Source: Phenylobacterium sp. (GTDB taxonomy: Bacteria; Pseudomonadota; Alphaproteobacteria; Caulobacterales; Caulobacteraceae). Taken from it: a DNA stretch of 64,000 nt. Below are positions 30,468 through 40,027 of this stretch, one piece after another (the first letter of the stretch is position 1; each line of letters opens with the position of its first letter). The position numbers were made by a program, and so were the translations under genes. Location of the stretch: NCBI GenBank assembly GCA_020401865.1, contig JADCAS010000004.1, positions 578,811-642,810 of the forward strand. The letters run 5' to 3'. The notes below the pieces were generated by a model. The model saw only the letters and a program-made list of their open reading frames with translations, was not told the DNA's origin and did not search any database.

Positions 30468-32072
30468 CTACCGCCCCCAGTCCCGAGCCAGGCGATCGAG
30501 CAGACGGACCCCAAAGCCAGCCGATCCTGCGGGCTTGACGGCGTTTGCTGCGCCATAGGCGACGCCGGCGATGTCGAGGTGGGCCCAGGGAATGTCGCGG
30601 CTGACGAACTCGCCGATGAACCAGGCCCCGGTTCCGGCCCCCGCTCCACCGTCTCCGGTGTTCTTGATGTCGGCGATGTTGGAGGCCGTATCCTTTACAT
30701 AGCTGGGATGGAGCGGCAGCTTCCACAGGCCCTCGCCCGTCTGCTCGCCCGCCGCCATCACACGGTCGAGCAGGGCGTCCCCGCGGCCGAACAGGCCGGC
30801 GTAGTCGTCGCCCAGGGCCGTCCGGACCGCGCCCGTCAGGGTGGCCAGGTCGACGATGGCTGAAGGCTTCAGGTTGCGCTCGGCCCAGACCAGGGCGTCG
30901 GCCAGGACCAGCCGCCCCTCGGCGTCGGTGGAGATGATCTCGATGGTCTTGCCGTTCATGGCCGTCAGCACGTCGCCCGGGCGGATCGCGGCGCCGTCGG
31001 GCATGTTCTCGGCCAGGGCGGAGACGGCGACCACGTTCACGGGCGCGCCCGACTTCGCCAGGGACAGGACCGCCCCGGTCACCGAGGCGGCGCCGGACAT
31101 GTCCATCTTCATGTCGCCCATGCCGGCGCCGGGCTTGATGGAAATGCCCCCGCTGTCGAAGGTGATGCCCTTGCCCGCCAGGACCAGGGGGCCGCCTGCG
31201 GGGGCGCTGGCGCCCCGGTAGCGCACGACCAGGAGCCGAGGCGGCCGGGCCGAGCCCATGCCCACGCCAGTCAGGGCGCCCATGCCTAGGCGACGCATGG
31301 CCGTCTCATCCAGGACCTCGATCGTCACCCCCGGAACGCCGGCGAAGGCCGCCCGGGCGCTGTCGACGAAGGCCTGGGGATACATCAGGTTGGCGGGAAG
31401 GTTGGAGACGTCCCGGGCCCACTGGACCGCCTCGACCAATGCCTGGCCGCGACCCCGGAAGATCGCCTCCGCTCCCGACGCCCCGGCGCCCGTGTAGACG
31501 ACGCCCCCGGGCGCGGTCGTCGGACGGTCTGAGCTCAGGAGGTCCGAACGATACTCGCCGATGCCAAAGCCCACGGCCAGGGCGGCGAGGCCTTCCGCGG
31601 AAAGCGATCCGGCTGACACCGTGACCGGCGACTTCACCTTGGCCAAGGACCGACCCAGAGCCTCGCCGGCGCCCTGCAGGCTGGCGCCTTGCGGCGACTT
31701 GCCCAGTCCCAGGACGACGACCTGCTCAAGCCCGCTAAAGGCCCTCAGGGCCAGCATGTCTCCGCTGGAGAAGTCAAACGCCGCCGACTCGACCGCCCGG
31801 CGGAGGCCGGCGCCCGCGTCCGGCGTCAGGAGGACAGAGGCTCGCTCCGAGGCCTCTGCGGCGGAGCCGGCGGCGATCACGAGGACGCCGGATTTCGGCG
31901 CGGCCGTCTCGGCGAAGCTTACCGGCCGTCGGAAGGTGGCCGAGGACCAGTTGGCGGTCTCCGCCGACGACGCCGAAGCCTTGGGCGCAGCGAGGGCGGG
32001 GGCGGGTGCAAGGACCGGGACGACCAGGGCGAGGCTCAGGCCGGCCAGGGCGAGGGGACGGAACGGGGTCAT
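30468..32072 (-). CDS. Exported leucyl aminopeptidase (M17 family)
   Basis: 534 residues from the ATG at 32072. Unlike cytoplasmic PepA it begins with a signal peptide (LALAGLSLALVVPVLAPAPALA, cleaved near residue 28). The M17 catalytic half is intact: GKGITFDSGGISIKPG, the MKMDMSGAASV segment and STDAEGRLVLADAL bind two Zn2+/Mn2+ ions and form the active site. It removes N-terminal amino acids from peptides, here probably in the periplasm. It sits 45 bp after purH on the same strand but with no functional link. Confidence 0.9.
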   Translation of the reverse strand: MTPFRPLALAGLSLALVVPVLAPAPALAAPKASASSAETANWSSATFRRPVSFAETAAPKSGVLVIAAGSAAEASERASVLLTPDAGAGLRRAVESAAFDFSSGDMLALRAFSGLEQVVVLGLGKSPQGASLQGAGEALGRSLAKVKSPVTVSAGSLSAEGLAALAVGFGIGEYRSDLLSSDRPTTAPGGVVYTGAGASGAEAIFRGRGQALVEAVQWARDVSNLPANLMYPQAFVDSARAAFAGVPGVTIEVLDETAMRRLGMGALTGVGMGSARPPRLLVVRYRGASAPAGGPLVLAGKGITFDSGGISIKPGAGMGDMKMDMSGAASVTGAVLSLAKSGAPVNVVAVSALAENMPDGAAIRPGDVLTAMNGKTIEIISTDAEGRLVLADALVWAERNLKPSAIVDLATLTGAVRTALGDDYAGLFGRGDALLDRVMAAGEQTGEGLWKLPLHPSYVKDTASNIADIKNTGDGGAGAGTGAWFIGEFVSRDIPWAHLDIAGVAYGAANAVKPAGSAGFGVRLLDRLARDWGR

Positions 32073-32117
32073 GGAGGGGGCCCTGAGTTTGGAGAGAAGG
32101 GAAGGCGTCACCGCAGA

Positions 32118-33731
32118 CTAGTGCCGGAAAACGCGTACGCCCGTAAAGGCCATCGTCACGTCGGCGGCGTCCGCCGCAGCGATCACCTCCTCGTCGCGGA
32201 TCGACCCACCCGGCTGGATCACCGCCGTGGCGCCCGCCTCCGCCGCCTGGATGAGGCCGTCGGCGAAGGGGAAGAAGGCTTCCGAGGCGCAGGCGGATCC
32301 CTTGGCGAGGCTCTCCGGCATACCCGCCTGCTCGGCGGCCTCGCCGGCGCGGATCGCGGCGATCCGGGCGGAGTCGCGACGGTTCATCTGGCCTGCGCCT
32401 ATGCCTGCGGTCTGGCCCTCCCTGGCGAAGACGATGGCGTTGGACTTGACGTGCTTGGCCACGGTGAAGGCGAACAGCATGTCCTCCACCTCCCGGGGGG
32501 TGGGCTTGCGCTTGGTGACGATCTTCAGGTCCGCCGCCGTCAGCCGCGAGGCGTCGCGGCTCTGCACCAGGAATCCTCCGGCCACCTGCTTGAAGACCTC
32601 GCCCGGCGCCAGGGGGTCGGGCATGCCGCCGGTCAGCAGAAGGCGCAGGTCCTTCTTCTTGGCGAACAGGGCGATGGCGTCCTCGTCGGCCTCGGGGGCC
32701 ACCACCACCTCGGTGAAGATCTTGATGATCTCCCTGGCCGCCGCCGCGTCCAGGCGTCGGTTCACCGCCACAATGCCGCCGAAGGCCGAGACCGGGTCGC
32801 ACTGCAGGGCGCGGGCGTAGGCGGTCGTGAGGTCCGCCCCCAGGGCGACGCCGCAAGGATTGGCGTGCTTGATGATGGCCACGGCGGCCGAGGCCTGGGG
32901 ATCGAACTCGGCGACCAGCTCGATCGCCGCGTCAGTGTCGGCGATATTGTTGTAGCTGAGGGCCTTGCCCTGCACCTGGCGGGCGGTGGCGACCCCGGTC
33001 CGCGGCGCCTCCTCGACATAGAATGCGGCGGCCTGGTGCGGGTTCTCGCCGTAGCGCAGGGTCTGGGCCAGCTTTCCGGAGAAGGTCCGCCGCCTCGGCG
33101 CCGTCTCGCCCAGCTCGCGGGCGAACCAGGTGGAGATGGCCGCGTCGTAGGCCGCCGTTCGGGCGTAGGCCCGGGCCGCCAGGGCCTTTCGAAGGGCCAG
33201 GGAGGTCGTTCCGTCCGCCGCCAGCTCGGCCAGCACCTCCTTAAGGTCCTCCAGCTCGGTGCAGACGGCCACGTAGTCGTGGTTCTTGGCCGCCGACCGG
33301 ATCATGGCCGGGCCGCCGATGTCGATGTTCTCGATGGCGCTGGCGAAGTCGCCCCCGGCCGCCACAGTCGTCTCGAAGGGGTAGAGGTTCACGTAGACGA
33401 GGTCGATCCCGCCGATGCCGTGCTCAGCCATGGCCGCGGCGTGGGCGGGGGCGTCGCGGACGCCGAGAAGGCCCCCGTGCACCACCGGGTGCAGGGTCTT
33501 CACGCGGCCATCCATCATCTCAGGGAAGCCGGTCAGGTCCGAGACGTCCTTCACCGGAAGGCCGGCGGCGGCGATGGCCGCGCGGGTGCCCCCCGTCGAG
33601 ACCAGCTCGACGCCCCGATCCGCCAGGGCGCGGGCCGCTTCCACCAGTCCGGTCTTGTCCGAGACCGAGATCAGGGCGCGGCGGACAGGGGCGCGGTCAG
33701 GTGCAGGCGGGAAGTCGGGTGCGACAGGCAT
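32118..33731 (-). CDS. purH: Bifunctional AICAR transformylase / IMP cyclohydrolase
   Basis: 537 residues from the ATG at 33731; the longer open frame upstream is not similar to the family. It catalyses the last two steps of IMP synthesis. The N-terminal cyclohydrolase domain (~15-215) starts [20 protein letters not shown] (part: [11 protein letters not shown]) and has [24 protein letters not shown]. The C-terminal transformylase domain has [13 protein letters not shown], the catalytic Lys-His in [10 protein letters not shown], and the end GVRVFRH. It is 152 bp from rpe, and the gap contains a GC inverted repeat after the rpe stop. Confidence 0.97.
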   Translation of the reverse strand: MPVAPDFPPAPDRAPVRRALISVSDKTGLVEAARALADRGVELVSTGGTRAAIAAAGLPVKDVSDLTGFPEMMDGRVKTLHPVVHGGLLGVRDAPAHAAAMAEHGIGGIDLVYVNLYPFETTVAAGGDFASAIENIDIGGPAMIRSAAKNHDYVAVCTELEDLKEVLAELAADGTTSLALRKALAARAYARTAAYDAAISTWFARELGETAPRRRTFSGKLAQTLRYGENPHQAAAFYVEEAPRTGVATARQVQGKALSYNNIADTDAAIELVAEFDPQASAAVAIIKHANPCGVALGADLTTAYARALQCDPVSAFGGIVAVNRRLDAAAAREIIKIFTEVVVAPEADEDAIALFAKKKDLRLLLTGGMPDPLAPGEVFKQVAGGFLVQSRDASRLTAADLKIVTKRKPTPREVEDMLFAFTVAKHVKSNAIVFAREGQTAGIGAGQMNRRDSARIAAIRAGEAAEQAGMPESLAKGSACASEAFFPFADGLIQAAEAGATAVIQPGGSIRDEEVIAAADAADVTMAFTGVRVFRH

Positions 33732-33883
33732 CGCGCTCTCCGTGGCGGTTCGGAAGGTCGGCCCAGGCGAGCGGCGCTTTGACGTCCTTGCGCTCCCCGG
33801 TGGTGGCCCACCTGTGTCGCCAGTCACGCAGGACGGAACGCTTCTAGCGCCTCCGGCGATTCCCGGAAACCGCCGGCGGCGGG

Positions 33884-34543
33884 TCAGCCCCGCAGGGCGG
33901 CGATGTTGGCGGCGTAGGCGTCGGGCCCGCCGCGGAAGACCGCCGTGCCCGCCACCAGGGCGGTGGCGCCGGCGTCCACGCACAGCCGCGCGGTCTCCGG
34001 CGTCACTCCGCCGTCCACCTCCAGCACGATGTCCCGGCCGCTGGCGTCGATCATCCGTCGAAGGGCCTCGATCTTGGCCAGCTGGGAATGCATGAAGGTC
34101 TGCCCGCCGAAGCCGGGATTGATCGACATGACGAGGATCAGGTCCACCTCGTCCATCATCCACTCGATCACCGAGGGCGAGGTTGAGGGGTTGAAGACCA
34201 CACCGGCCCGGGCGCCCAGCTGGCGGATGCGCTTCAGGGTCCGGTTGAGGTGCGGCCCGCTCTCGGGATGTACCGAGACGATGTCCGCGCCCGCCTCGAT
34301 GAAGGCCTCGAGGAAGGGGTCCACGGGGGCGATCATCAGGTGGACGTCCATCGGGACGGTCGCGTGCGGCTTCAGCGCCTTCACGATGTCCGGCCCCAGG
34401 GTAATGTTCGGCACGAAGTGGCCGTCCATCACGTCAATGTGCAGCCAGTCGGCGCCGGCGGCCTGGACGGCGCGGACCTCCTCGCCCAGCCGGGCGAAGT
34501 CGGCGGCGAGGAGCGAGGGGGCGATGATCGGGCGTGGGCTCAT
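33884..34543 (-). CDS. rpe: Ribulose-phosphate 3-epimerase
   Basis: 219 residues, a TIM barrel of the usual length. Signatures: [14 protein letters not shown] (~9-22), [14 protein letters not shown] with metal-binding His and Asp (~36-49), [12 protein letters not shown] and the C-terminal VDGGV. It interconverts ribulose-5-phosphate and xylulose-5-phosphate in the pentose phosphate pathway. The start overlaps the end of rsmB by 4 bases (ATGA), so the two are translated together. Confidence 0.97.
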   Translation of the reverse strand: MSPRPIIAPSLLAADFARLGEEVRAVQAAGADWLHIDVMDGHFVPNITLGPDIVKALKPHATVPMDVHLMIAPVDPFLEAFIEAGADIVSVHPESGPHLNRTLKRIRQLGARAGVVFNPSTSPSVIEWMMDEVDLILVMSINPGFGGQTFMHSQLAKIEALRRMIDASGRDIVLEVDGGVTPETARLCVDAGATALVAGTAVFRGGPDAYAANIAALRG

Positions 34544-35877
34544 GCCCCGGACTTAGCCGCCGCCGCGCTCTGCGCCAAGTCCCGGCGGGCCCGGCGGTTT
34601 GGCCGGCGGGCGAAGCGGGCGACGAAGAAACCGTCCGTCCCGCCTGGCCGGTGGGTCGGCAGGATGCGCAGGGTCCCGTCCTCCCGGCGGCTCTCGACCG
34701 GCGACCCGCCTTCGCCGGCGGCGATGGGATCCAGGGTGAAGTCGGCGCATCTCTTCAGGAAGCCGGCGACCTGGGCCTCGCCCTCCTCGGTCTCCAGCGA
34801 GCAGACGCCGTAGACAAGCCGCCCGCCAGGTCGCACTCGCCGGGCGGCGGCGTCCAGCAGGCGGGCCTGGGCGCCGGCCAGGGCGGCGATATCACCCGGC
34901 TTCACCGCCCACAGGACGTCCGGATTTCGGCGGAAGGTCCCGGTGGCGCTGCAGGGGGCGTCGAGCAGGACGGCGTCGAAGGTCCGCCCGTCGTCCCAGC
35001 TCCCCGCGTCGGCGGCGATGATCTCGGCGGCAAGGCCGGTCCGCTCCAGGTTCTCCCGCAAGCGGCGGAGCCGGGCCGGCGAGCGGTCCAGGGCGGTGAC
35101 CACCGCGCCGGCGGACGCCAGCTGCAGGGTCTTGCCGCCGGGCGCCGCGCACAGGTCCAGGGCGGTGAGGCCCGGCCGCGGGTTCAGGAGGCGGGCGGGG
35201 ATGGCGGCGCTGGCGTCCTGGACCCACCAGCGGCCCTCGGCGAATCCCTCCCAGGCCGAGACCTCCCCCCGTCGGGCGGTGCGCCAGGTGTCGGCGGCGA
35301 CCCGGGTCAGCTCGAGGGCGTCGGCCAGCGCTCCCGGGTCATCCTTCAGGGTCAGGTCGGTCTCCGGCTCGGCGGCGATCACCGAGGCGATGGCGAGGGC
35401 CGCGGGGCGACCCCAGGCGGCGCTCCAGCGGGCCAGGAGCCAGGACGGGGCGAGGGCTTGCGGGTCGGCGAGGTCGGGCGGCTCGCGGATGAGACCCCTC
35501 AGCACAGCGTTGACCAGGCCCTTGAAGCGGCGGGCGGCGGGGAGGGACTCCGCAAGGTCGACGCTGGCGCTGACCGCGGCGTGGGGCGGGGCGCCGAGGA
35601 CCAGGGCCTGGACAGCGCCCAGCCTCAGTATGTTGCGGACGATCTCTGGCGGCGGGCGCGGGATCCGGGCGTCCAGGGCCGGGTCGAGGGGCCCAAGTCG
35701 CCTCAGGGCTGTCAGGACAAGCCTGCGGGCGAAGGCCCTGTCGCGGGGCTCCAGGCCCTCGAGGCTGGAAGCGCTGGCGTCGTCCTCCAGTCCAGCGCGC
35801 CGGGAGAGGGCGGCGGCCAGGAGATCGAGGGCGGCGCGGCGGGCGGGAAGTCCGGTGGGAAGTCGGGGCTCGGTCAC
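34540..35877 (-). CDS. rsmB: 16S rRNA cytosine-C5 methyltransferase (RsmB/Sun type)
   Basis: 445 residues from a GTG at 35877; a TTG at 35913 would add 12 Pro-rich residues. Neither has a clear ribosome binding site, so the start is uncertain. The N-terminal helical NusB-like RNA-binding domain (~1-135: ARRAALDLLAAAL, FKGLVNAVLRGL) is followed by the SAM-dependent methyltransferase with LCAAPGGKTLQLA and the catalytic cysteine motif DAPCSATGTFRRNPD. It methylates C967 of 16S rRNA in E. coli. Divergent from the DUF1674 gene. Confidence 0.9.
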   Translation of the reverse strand: MTEPRLPTGLPARRAALDLLAAALSRRAGLEDDASASSLEGLEPRDRAFARRLVLTALRRLGPLDPALDARIPRPPPEIVRNILRLGAVQALVLGAPPHAAVSASVDLAESLPAARRFKGLVNAVLRGLIREPPDLADPQALAPSWLLARWSAAWGRPAALAIASVIAAEPETDLTLKDDPGALADALELTRVAADTWRTARRGEVSAWEGFAEGRWWVQDASAAIPARLLNPRPGLTALDLCAAPGGKTLQLASAGAVVTALDRSPARLRRLRENLERTGLAAEIIAADAGSWDDGRTFDAVLLDAPCSATGTFRRNPDVLWAVKPGDIAALAGAQARLLDAAARRVRPGGRLVYGVCSLETEEGEAQVAGFLKRCADFTLDPIAAGEGGSPVESRREDGTLRILPTHRPGGTDGFFVARFARRPNRRARRDLAQSAAAAKSGA

Positions 35878-35940
35878 GCAGAGCCGCCTGCCCGGTTCCG
35901 GCGGCCATGGCAACTGGCGTTTCGCGTCCCGGACGCCTAG

Positions 35941-36150
35941 ATGAGACCCATGGAAGACGACGCCCCCCCCAACGCCGCCCCCGGCAAGGCCCTCAGCCCC
36001 GCTGCCCGCCGGGCCCTTGAGGAAGCTGCAGCCCGAAAGGCCGCAGAGGCCGCAGAGGCCGAACGTCTGGCCGAGCAGGGCGGTCCCGCCGGCCTTGAAC
36101 CCACCCGTTTCGGCGACTGGGAGCGCAAGGGCATCGCCGTCGACTTCTAG
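35941..36150 (+). CDS. DUF1674 protein, succinate dehydrogenase assembly factor 4-like
   Basis: 69 residues; an internal ATG at 35950 (MEDDAPP) is an equally possible start. The first ~45 residues are Ala/Glu/Arg-rich and helical. The C-terminal block GGPAGLEPTRFGDWERKGIAVDF is split here as GGPAGLEPTRFGDW and ERKGIAVDF, and it is the DUF1674/SDHAF4 signature. In mitochondria SDHAF4 binds flavinylated SdhA and protects it during assembly of complex II. A similar role in the bacterium is inferred. Its TAG shares a CTAG with the pyrF stop on the other strand. Confidence 0.88.
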   Translation: MRPMEDDAPPNAAPGKALSPAARRALEEAAARKAAEAAEAERLAEQGGPAGLEPTRFGDWERKGIAVDF

Positions 36151-36851
36151 GCGGGAACCGCCGCCATCTCGGCGATCACCTTCAGGGCCGCCTCGGCCGG
36201 GTCATTCGCCGCCGAGATCGGCCGACCGCACACCAGGTGCGAGGCGCCGGCGCGCAGGGCCTCGGCCGGGGTCGCCGCGCGAACCTGATCGTTCTTGGCC
36301 GACCACCCCGGCCGGACCCCCGGTGTGACCACCAGGAAGTCCTTGCCCCCGATTCTGCGCGCCAGCTCGGCCTCCTGGGGGCTGGCCACGACGCCGGCGC
36401 AGCCCGTCGCCAGGGCCTGGTGGATGCGTCGCTCCACAAGGCTTCGCGCGCCGGAGGCGTAGCCGATCGCCTTCAGGTCATCGTCGGACAGGCTGGTCAG
36501 GACGGTGACGGCCAGGACCTTCAGGCCCGACCGGCCCACGCCCCGAACCGCGGCGGCCATCACCTGGGGCTCGGCGTGCACCGTCAGGAGATCGCAGCCG
36601 GAGTCGGAGAGCGCCGCCGCCGCACGCTCCACCGTGGCGCCGATGTCATGCAGCTTCCAGTCCAGGAAGACCTGCTTGCCCTTCCCCTTCAGCTCCCGCG
36701 CCAGCTCCATGCCGCCCCGGGCGAAGAGCTCCAGTCCCACCTTGTAGAAGCTGACCCGGTCGCCCAGGGTCGCCACCAGGGCTCGCGCCTCGGCGAGACC
36801 CGGCTGGTCCAGGGGAACGATCAGGCGAGGGTCGGCGGCGAGAGTCGTCAT
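36147..36851 (-). CDS. pyrF: Orotidine 5'-phosphate decarboxylase
   Basis: 234 residues. A TIM barrel, it converts OMP to UMP, the last step of UMP synthesis. The catalytic Lys-Asp motif is in FLDWKLHDIGATV (~residues 59-70), with LIVPLDQPGL at the start, VTVLTSLSDDDL in the middle and VTPGVRP with CGRPI for phosphate binding near the end. It is divergent from the MarC gene by 51 bp and convergent with the DUF1674 gene. Confidence 0.96.
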   Translation of the reverse strand: MTTLAADPRLIVPLDQPGLAEARALVATLGDRVSFYKVGLELFARGGMELARELKGKGKQVFLDWKLHDIGATVERAAAALSDSGCDLLTVHAEPQVMAAAVRGVGRSGLKVLAVTVLTSLSDDDLKAIGYASGARSLVERRIHQALATGCAGVVASPQEAELARRIGGKDFLVVTPGVRPGWSAKNDQVRAATPAEALRAGASHLVCGRPISAANDPAEAALKVIAEMAAVPA

Positions 36852-36902
36852 CCTGCGGTCTCCAGGGTCGGCGAGGGCGCCAAAATGGGGTAAGAGACGC
36901 CT

Positions 36903-37592
36903 ATGGTCCCCGATATTTTCGCCGTCAACTTCTTCATCGCCCTCTTCGCCCTGATCGATCCGGTGGGCAATGTCCCCCTGTTCGCCGCAGCGACCCGGGG
37001 GGTGAAGAACAGTACGGCGCGGCTCATCGCTGTCTTTGTCGCCCTGTTCGTCATGGGCTTCCTGATCTTCTTCTTTTTCACGGGCCTGAGCCTTCTGGCC
37101 TTCTTCGGAATCTCCCTGCCCGCCTTCCGGATTGCAGGCGGCATCCTGCTCCTTCTCCTCGGCCTCGACATGACCCGAAACGATTTTGCCGAGTCGATGG
37201 CGACCGGGCCCGACGAGCCTCAGGAGGGCGGCCGCACAGCCCAGGCGAGGAAGCGCTTCGAGTCCATGATCGTGCCCTTCGCCATGCCGCTGCTGATCGG
37301 TCCAGGCGCCATCTCTACAGTGATCATCTACGCCAGCGAGGCGCGCGAATACGGCTTTGCCGGCGTCATCACGGGGGTGGGGGTGATCGTCCTGGTCGCC
37401 ATCTCGACCATGCTGTCCTTCTGGGCGACCCCGCTGATCTCCCGCCTGTTGGGCCGGATTGGGCTCGCCATCGTGGTCCGCGTGCTGGGGCTGATCCTCT
37501 GCGCCATGGCGGTGCAGTTCATCCTCTCCGGGATCGCCGACTCCACCACCGGACTGATCCTGGAGGAGGCCTCACAGCCCTATAAGTCCTGA
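36903..37592 (+). CDS. MarC family integral membrane protein
   Basis: 229 residues with six hydrophobic segments. The family hallmark NFFIALFALIDPVGNVPLF opens the protein (residues ~9-27), and a matching repeat PFAMPLLIGPGAISTVI begins the second half (~122-138). This internal duplication is typical of MarC. The name comes from the mar locus of E. coli, but a role in multidrug resistance was not supported, and the transported substrate is unknown. It is convergent with the SDR gene 6 bp away. Confidence 0.92.
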   Translation: MVPDIFAVNFFIALFALIDPVGNVPLFAAATRGVKNSTARLIAVFVALFVMGFLIFFFFTGLSLLAFFGISLPAFRIAGGILLLLLGLDMTRNDFAESMATGPDEPQEGGRTAQARKRFESMIVPFAMPLLIGPGAISTVIIYASEAREYGFAGVITGVGVIVLVAISTMLSFWATPLISRLLGRIGLAIVVRVLGLILCAMAVQFILSGIADSTTGLILEEASQPYKS

Positions 37593-37598
37593 CCGCCT

Positions 37599-38399
37599 TC
37601 AGGGCTTTCGGAAGCGTCCGCTTTGGGCCTCCACCAGAGCCAGGGCCCAGTCTTCCGGGAGGAGTTTTGCGAGGGCGGCGATGGCCTTGTTCGGCGCCCC
37701 CGGCACACAGACCGGGCGGTTGGCCTCCAGCGCCTCGACGCCGACCTCGGCCACCTCGTCGGCGCCCATCCAGAGCCAGGCGGGCGTGGACTGCCGGGTC
37801 AGGTCCCGGGTCCCGTTCACGTCATGGAACTCAGACCATGTGAACCCCGGGCAGAGGGCGCTGACATGGACGCCGAGGGGTCGGGTCTCCAGGTGCAGGC
37901 TCTGTGAGAAGCGCACCAGATAGGCCTTGGTCGCCGCGTAGAGGGTGTGTCCCCGGGTCCCCGGCAGGAGACCAGCGAGGGAGGCGACGTTGAGGATGCG
38001 CCCGAACCGGCGTTCGGTCATCCCGGCAAGGACCCGGTGGGACAGCTCGGTGGGGGCGTGCAGCATCACCTGCAGGAAGTCGGCCTGCTCCTGCCACCCC
38101 GTCTCGACAAACACCCCCGGAAGGCCGTACCCGGCGTTATTGATCAGGGCGTCCACATCGCGACCCGCAGCGTCCACCGCCGCCAGAATCCGGCCGGGCG
38201 CCGCTGGGTCGGCGAGGTCGTCGGGCAGAACCAGGGCCTCGACTCCAAAGCGCAGGCGCACCTCGTCGGCCAAGGCGTCCAGGCGCTCCCGGCGGCGGGC
38301 GGTGAGCGCAAGGTCGTAACCGCGCGCGGCGAGGCTTCGCGCCAGGGCGGCGCCGATTCCGGCGGAGGCGCCGGTCACCAGGGCGAGTCTTCGGTCCAT
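37599..38399 (-). CDS. Short-chain dehydrogenase/reductase
   Basis: 266 residues from the ATG at 38399; the longer upstream frame is low-complexity and rejected. NAD(P)-binding TGASAGIGAALA is at ~9-20 and INNAGYG at ~86-92. The catalytic Ser is in LNVASLAGLLPG, with the YAATKAYL motif (Tyr and Lys) after it. Residues ARRRERLD after the second beta strand favour NADP(H). It belongs to the classical SDR group; the substrate is unknown. It lies 50 bp after the methyltransferase gene on the same strand. Confidence 0.9.
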   Translation of the reverse strand: MDRRLALVTGASAGIGAALARSLAARGYDLALTARRRERLDALADEVRLRFGVEALVLPDDLADPAAPGRILAAVDAAGRDVDALINNAGYGLPGVFVETGWQEQADFLQVMLHAPTELSHRVLAGMTERRFGRILNVASLAGLLPGTRGHTLYAATKAYLVRFSQSLHLETRPLGVHVSALCPGFTWSEFHDVNGTRDLTRQSTPAWLWMGADEVAEVGVEALEANRPVCVPGAPNKAIAALAKLLPEDWALALVEAQSGRFRKP

Positions 38400-38449
38400 G
38401 CCGTCTCCTGTCGCGATCCTTCCAAGGGTGGCGAAGGGACCCTTCCTGT

Positions 38450-39205
38450 TCAAGCCCCCGCCGGCCGGCGACCCGCCGGTTGCGGCCGGGGGCCGACCAC
38501 TGTCGCCCTCCGGACCGGGCGTCGGCGGACGCTGACACGTTCGGTCCGGGGCTGGAGGGCCAGGGTCTGCTTCACGGCTTCCATCAGGATCAGCCCCGAA
38601 AGCGGCGGCCAGAGTCTGGAGCCGACCCGCTCGAAGCCTTCGGCCCAAGCGGACAGCCAGGGAAGGGGCGGAACGTAGAGAGCCCGGGTCCAGCCGGTAG
38701 GTTCCAGCCCGGCTTCCCGCAACCGTCCGGCCAGCTGCCGTCGGCTGAAGGGCCGGCCGTGGCCGAAGGGCGTGGACTCGAACGGCGCCCAGGGCCCGTT
38801 CCGCGCGGCGGCGACGGCGATCAGCCGTCCGGCGGGCGCCAGCACCCGGGTCATCTCCCGCAGGAGGGCTTCAGGCTCCGGGCTTTCCTCGAGGGCGTGG
38901 ACCAGGACGATCCGGTCGAAGCGGGCGTTGGGGAAGGGCAGGGCGTCCTCGGCGGCGAGTGTCACGCGATTCAAACGGCCGATGGGCCAGGCCTCGGCGC
39001 CCTGCTCCGGAGGCATTACGGCCACCGCCCGGATCGCGCGGTCCGACAGGGCCTCCAGGACCGGCATGGCGTAACCGGCGCCCAGCACTTCCAGCCCCCC
39101 GCAGTCGCCCCAGTTCTCTCGCACCTTGCGAAGGGTCATGTCCCGGGCGGCCTGGCCGAGAGGCGAGGCGTAGAAGGCCGCCAGATCAGAGATGTCTTGC
39201 CGCAT
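38450..39205 (-). CDS. SAM-dependent methyltransferase (class I)
   Basis: 251 residues. The binding loop is in LEVLGAGYAMPVLEAL (~39-54), a variant of the ExGxGxG motif with Leu-Gly-Ala-Gly. DALPFPNARFDRIVLVHALEESP (split: ALPFPNARFDRIV) is the post-motif region, and EMTRVLAPAGRLIAV resembles UbiE-type enzymes. The C-terminal ~60 residues are Arg/Pro-rich. This gene is commonly found divergent from gloB in alphaproteobacteria, as here. The substrate is unknown. Confidence 0.87.
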   Translation of the reverse strand: MRQDISDLAAFYASPLGQAARDMTLRKVRENWGDCGGLEVLGAGYAMPVLEALSDRAIRAVAVMPPEQGAEAWPIGRLNRVTLAAEDALPFPNARFDRIVLVHALEESPEPEALLREMTRVLAPAGRLIAVAAARNGPWAPFESTPFGHGRPFSRRQLAGRLREAGLEPTGWTRALYVPPLPWLSAWAEGFERVGSRLWPPLSGLILMEAVKQTLALQPRTERVSVRRRPVRRATVVGPRPQPAGRRPAGA

Positions 39206-39280
39206 GACGCGGATTTAGGCCTAGTCGCGCCCGACCGCGAGCCCCGGAAGGTCCGGAAGGTGCGCAGAAGGAAGGACGCC

Positions 39281-40027
39281 ATGACCCTGACCGTTCACCA
39301 GTTTCCCTGCCTGTCCGACAATTATGGCTACCTGGTGCGGGATGAGGCCTCGGGCCGCACGGCCTGCATCGACACCCCGGACGCCGCCGCCATCCTGGCC
39401 GAGCTGGACCGGCTGGGCTGGGGACTGGACCTTGTGCTCAACACCCACTGGCATGCGGACCACGCCGGCGGGAACGCAGAGGTCAAGGCCGCCACCGGCT
39501 GCGATCTCCTGGGCCCCGCCGAGGTCTCTGGCCGGTTTCCCGTCGACCGGGTGCTCTCGCCCGGCGAGACGGTGATCCTTGGCGAGACCGAATTCCAGGT
39601 CCTGGAGTCCGGCGGACACACCCTGGGACATATCGCCTACTTCGCACCTTCGGCGGGAGCGGCCTTTGTCGGCGACACCCTCTTCGCCCTGGGCTGCGGT
39701 CGCATGTTCGAGGGCTCGCCGGCGCAGATGTGGGCCAGCCTTCAGCGCCTGGCCGCGCTGCCGGACGCCACCCGGATTTACTGCGCCCACGAGTACACCG
39801 CCTCCAACGCCCGTTTCGCCCTGTCGGTCGACGCCGATCCCGCCGTGAAGGCCCGGGCCGAGGCGGTCTTCGCGGCCCGCGAGCGGGGCGAGCCCACCGT
39901 GCCCAGCACCCTGGGGGAGGAAAAGGCCACCAACCCCTTCCTGCGGGCGCCGCGGCTGCGCCCGGGGCTTCCCCCGCACGAGGCCTTCGCCGCCCTGCGG
40001 TCCGAGAAGGATGTCTTCCGGGGCTAG
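39281..40027 (+). CDS. gloB: Hydroxyacylglutathione hydrolase (glyoxalase II)
   Basis: 248 residues from the ATG at 39281, with AAGGA upstream. It hydrolyses S-lactoylglutathione to lactate and glutathione, the second step of methylglyoxal detoxification. The binuclear metal site is THWHADHAGG with His56, His58, Asp60 and His61, then GHTLGHIAY and FVGDTLF, with HEYTASNARFA and the C-terminal glutathione-binding region (NPFLRAP). The stop shares a CTAG with that of the next gene on the other strand. A VOC gene at 63668 might be unrelated to GloA. Confidence 0.96.
   Translation: MTLTVHQFPCLSDNYGYLVRDEASGRTACIDTPDAAAILAELDRLGWGLDLVLNTHWHADHAGGNAEVKAATGCDLLGPAEVSGRFPVDRVLSPGETVILGETEFQVLESGGHTLGHIAYFAPSAGAAFVGDTLFALGCGRMFEGSPAQMWASLQRLAALPDATRIYCAHEYTASNARFALSVDADPAVKARAEAVFAARERGEPTVPSTLGEEKATNPFLRAPRLRPGLPPHEAFAALRSEKDVFRG

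Noticed and set aside
33858..33883. A terminator after rpe (CCGGCG...CGCCGG)
   Set aside because: Six-base GC arms with a 12-base loop and no T run are common by chance in this GC-rich DNA.
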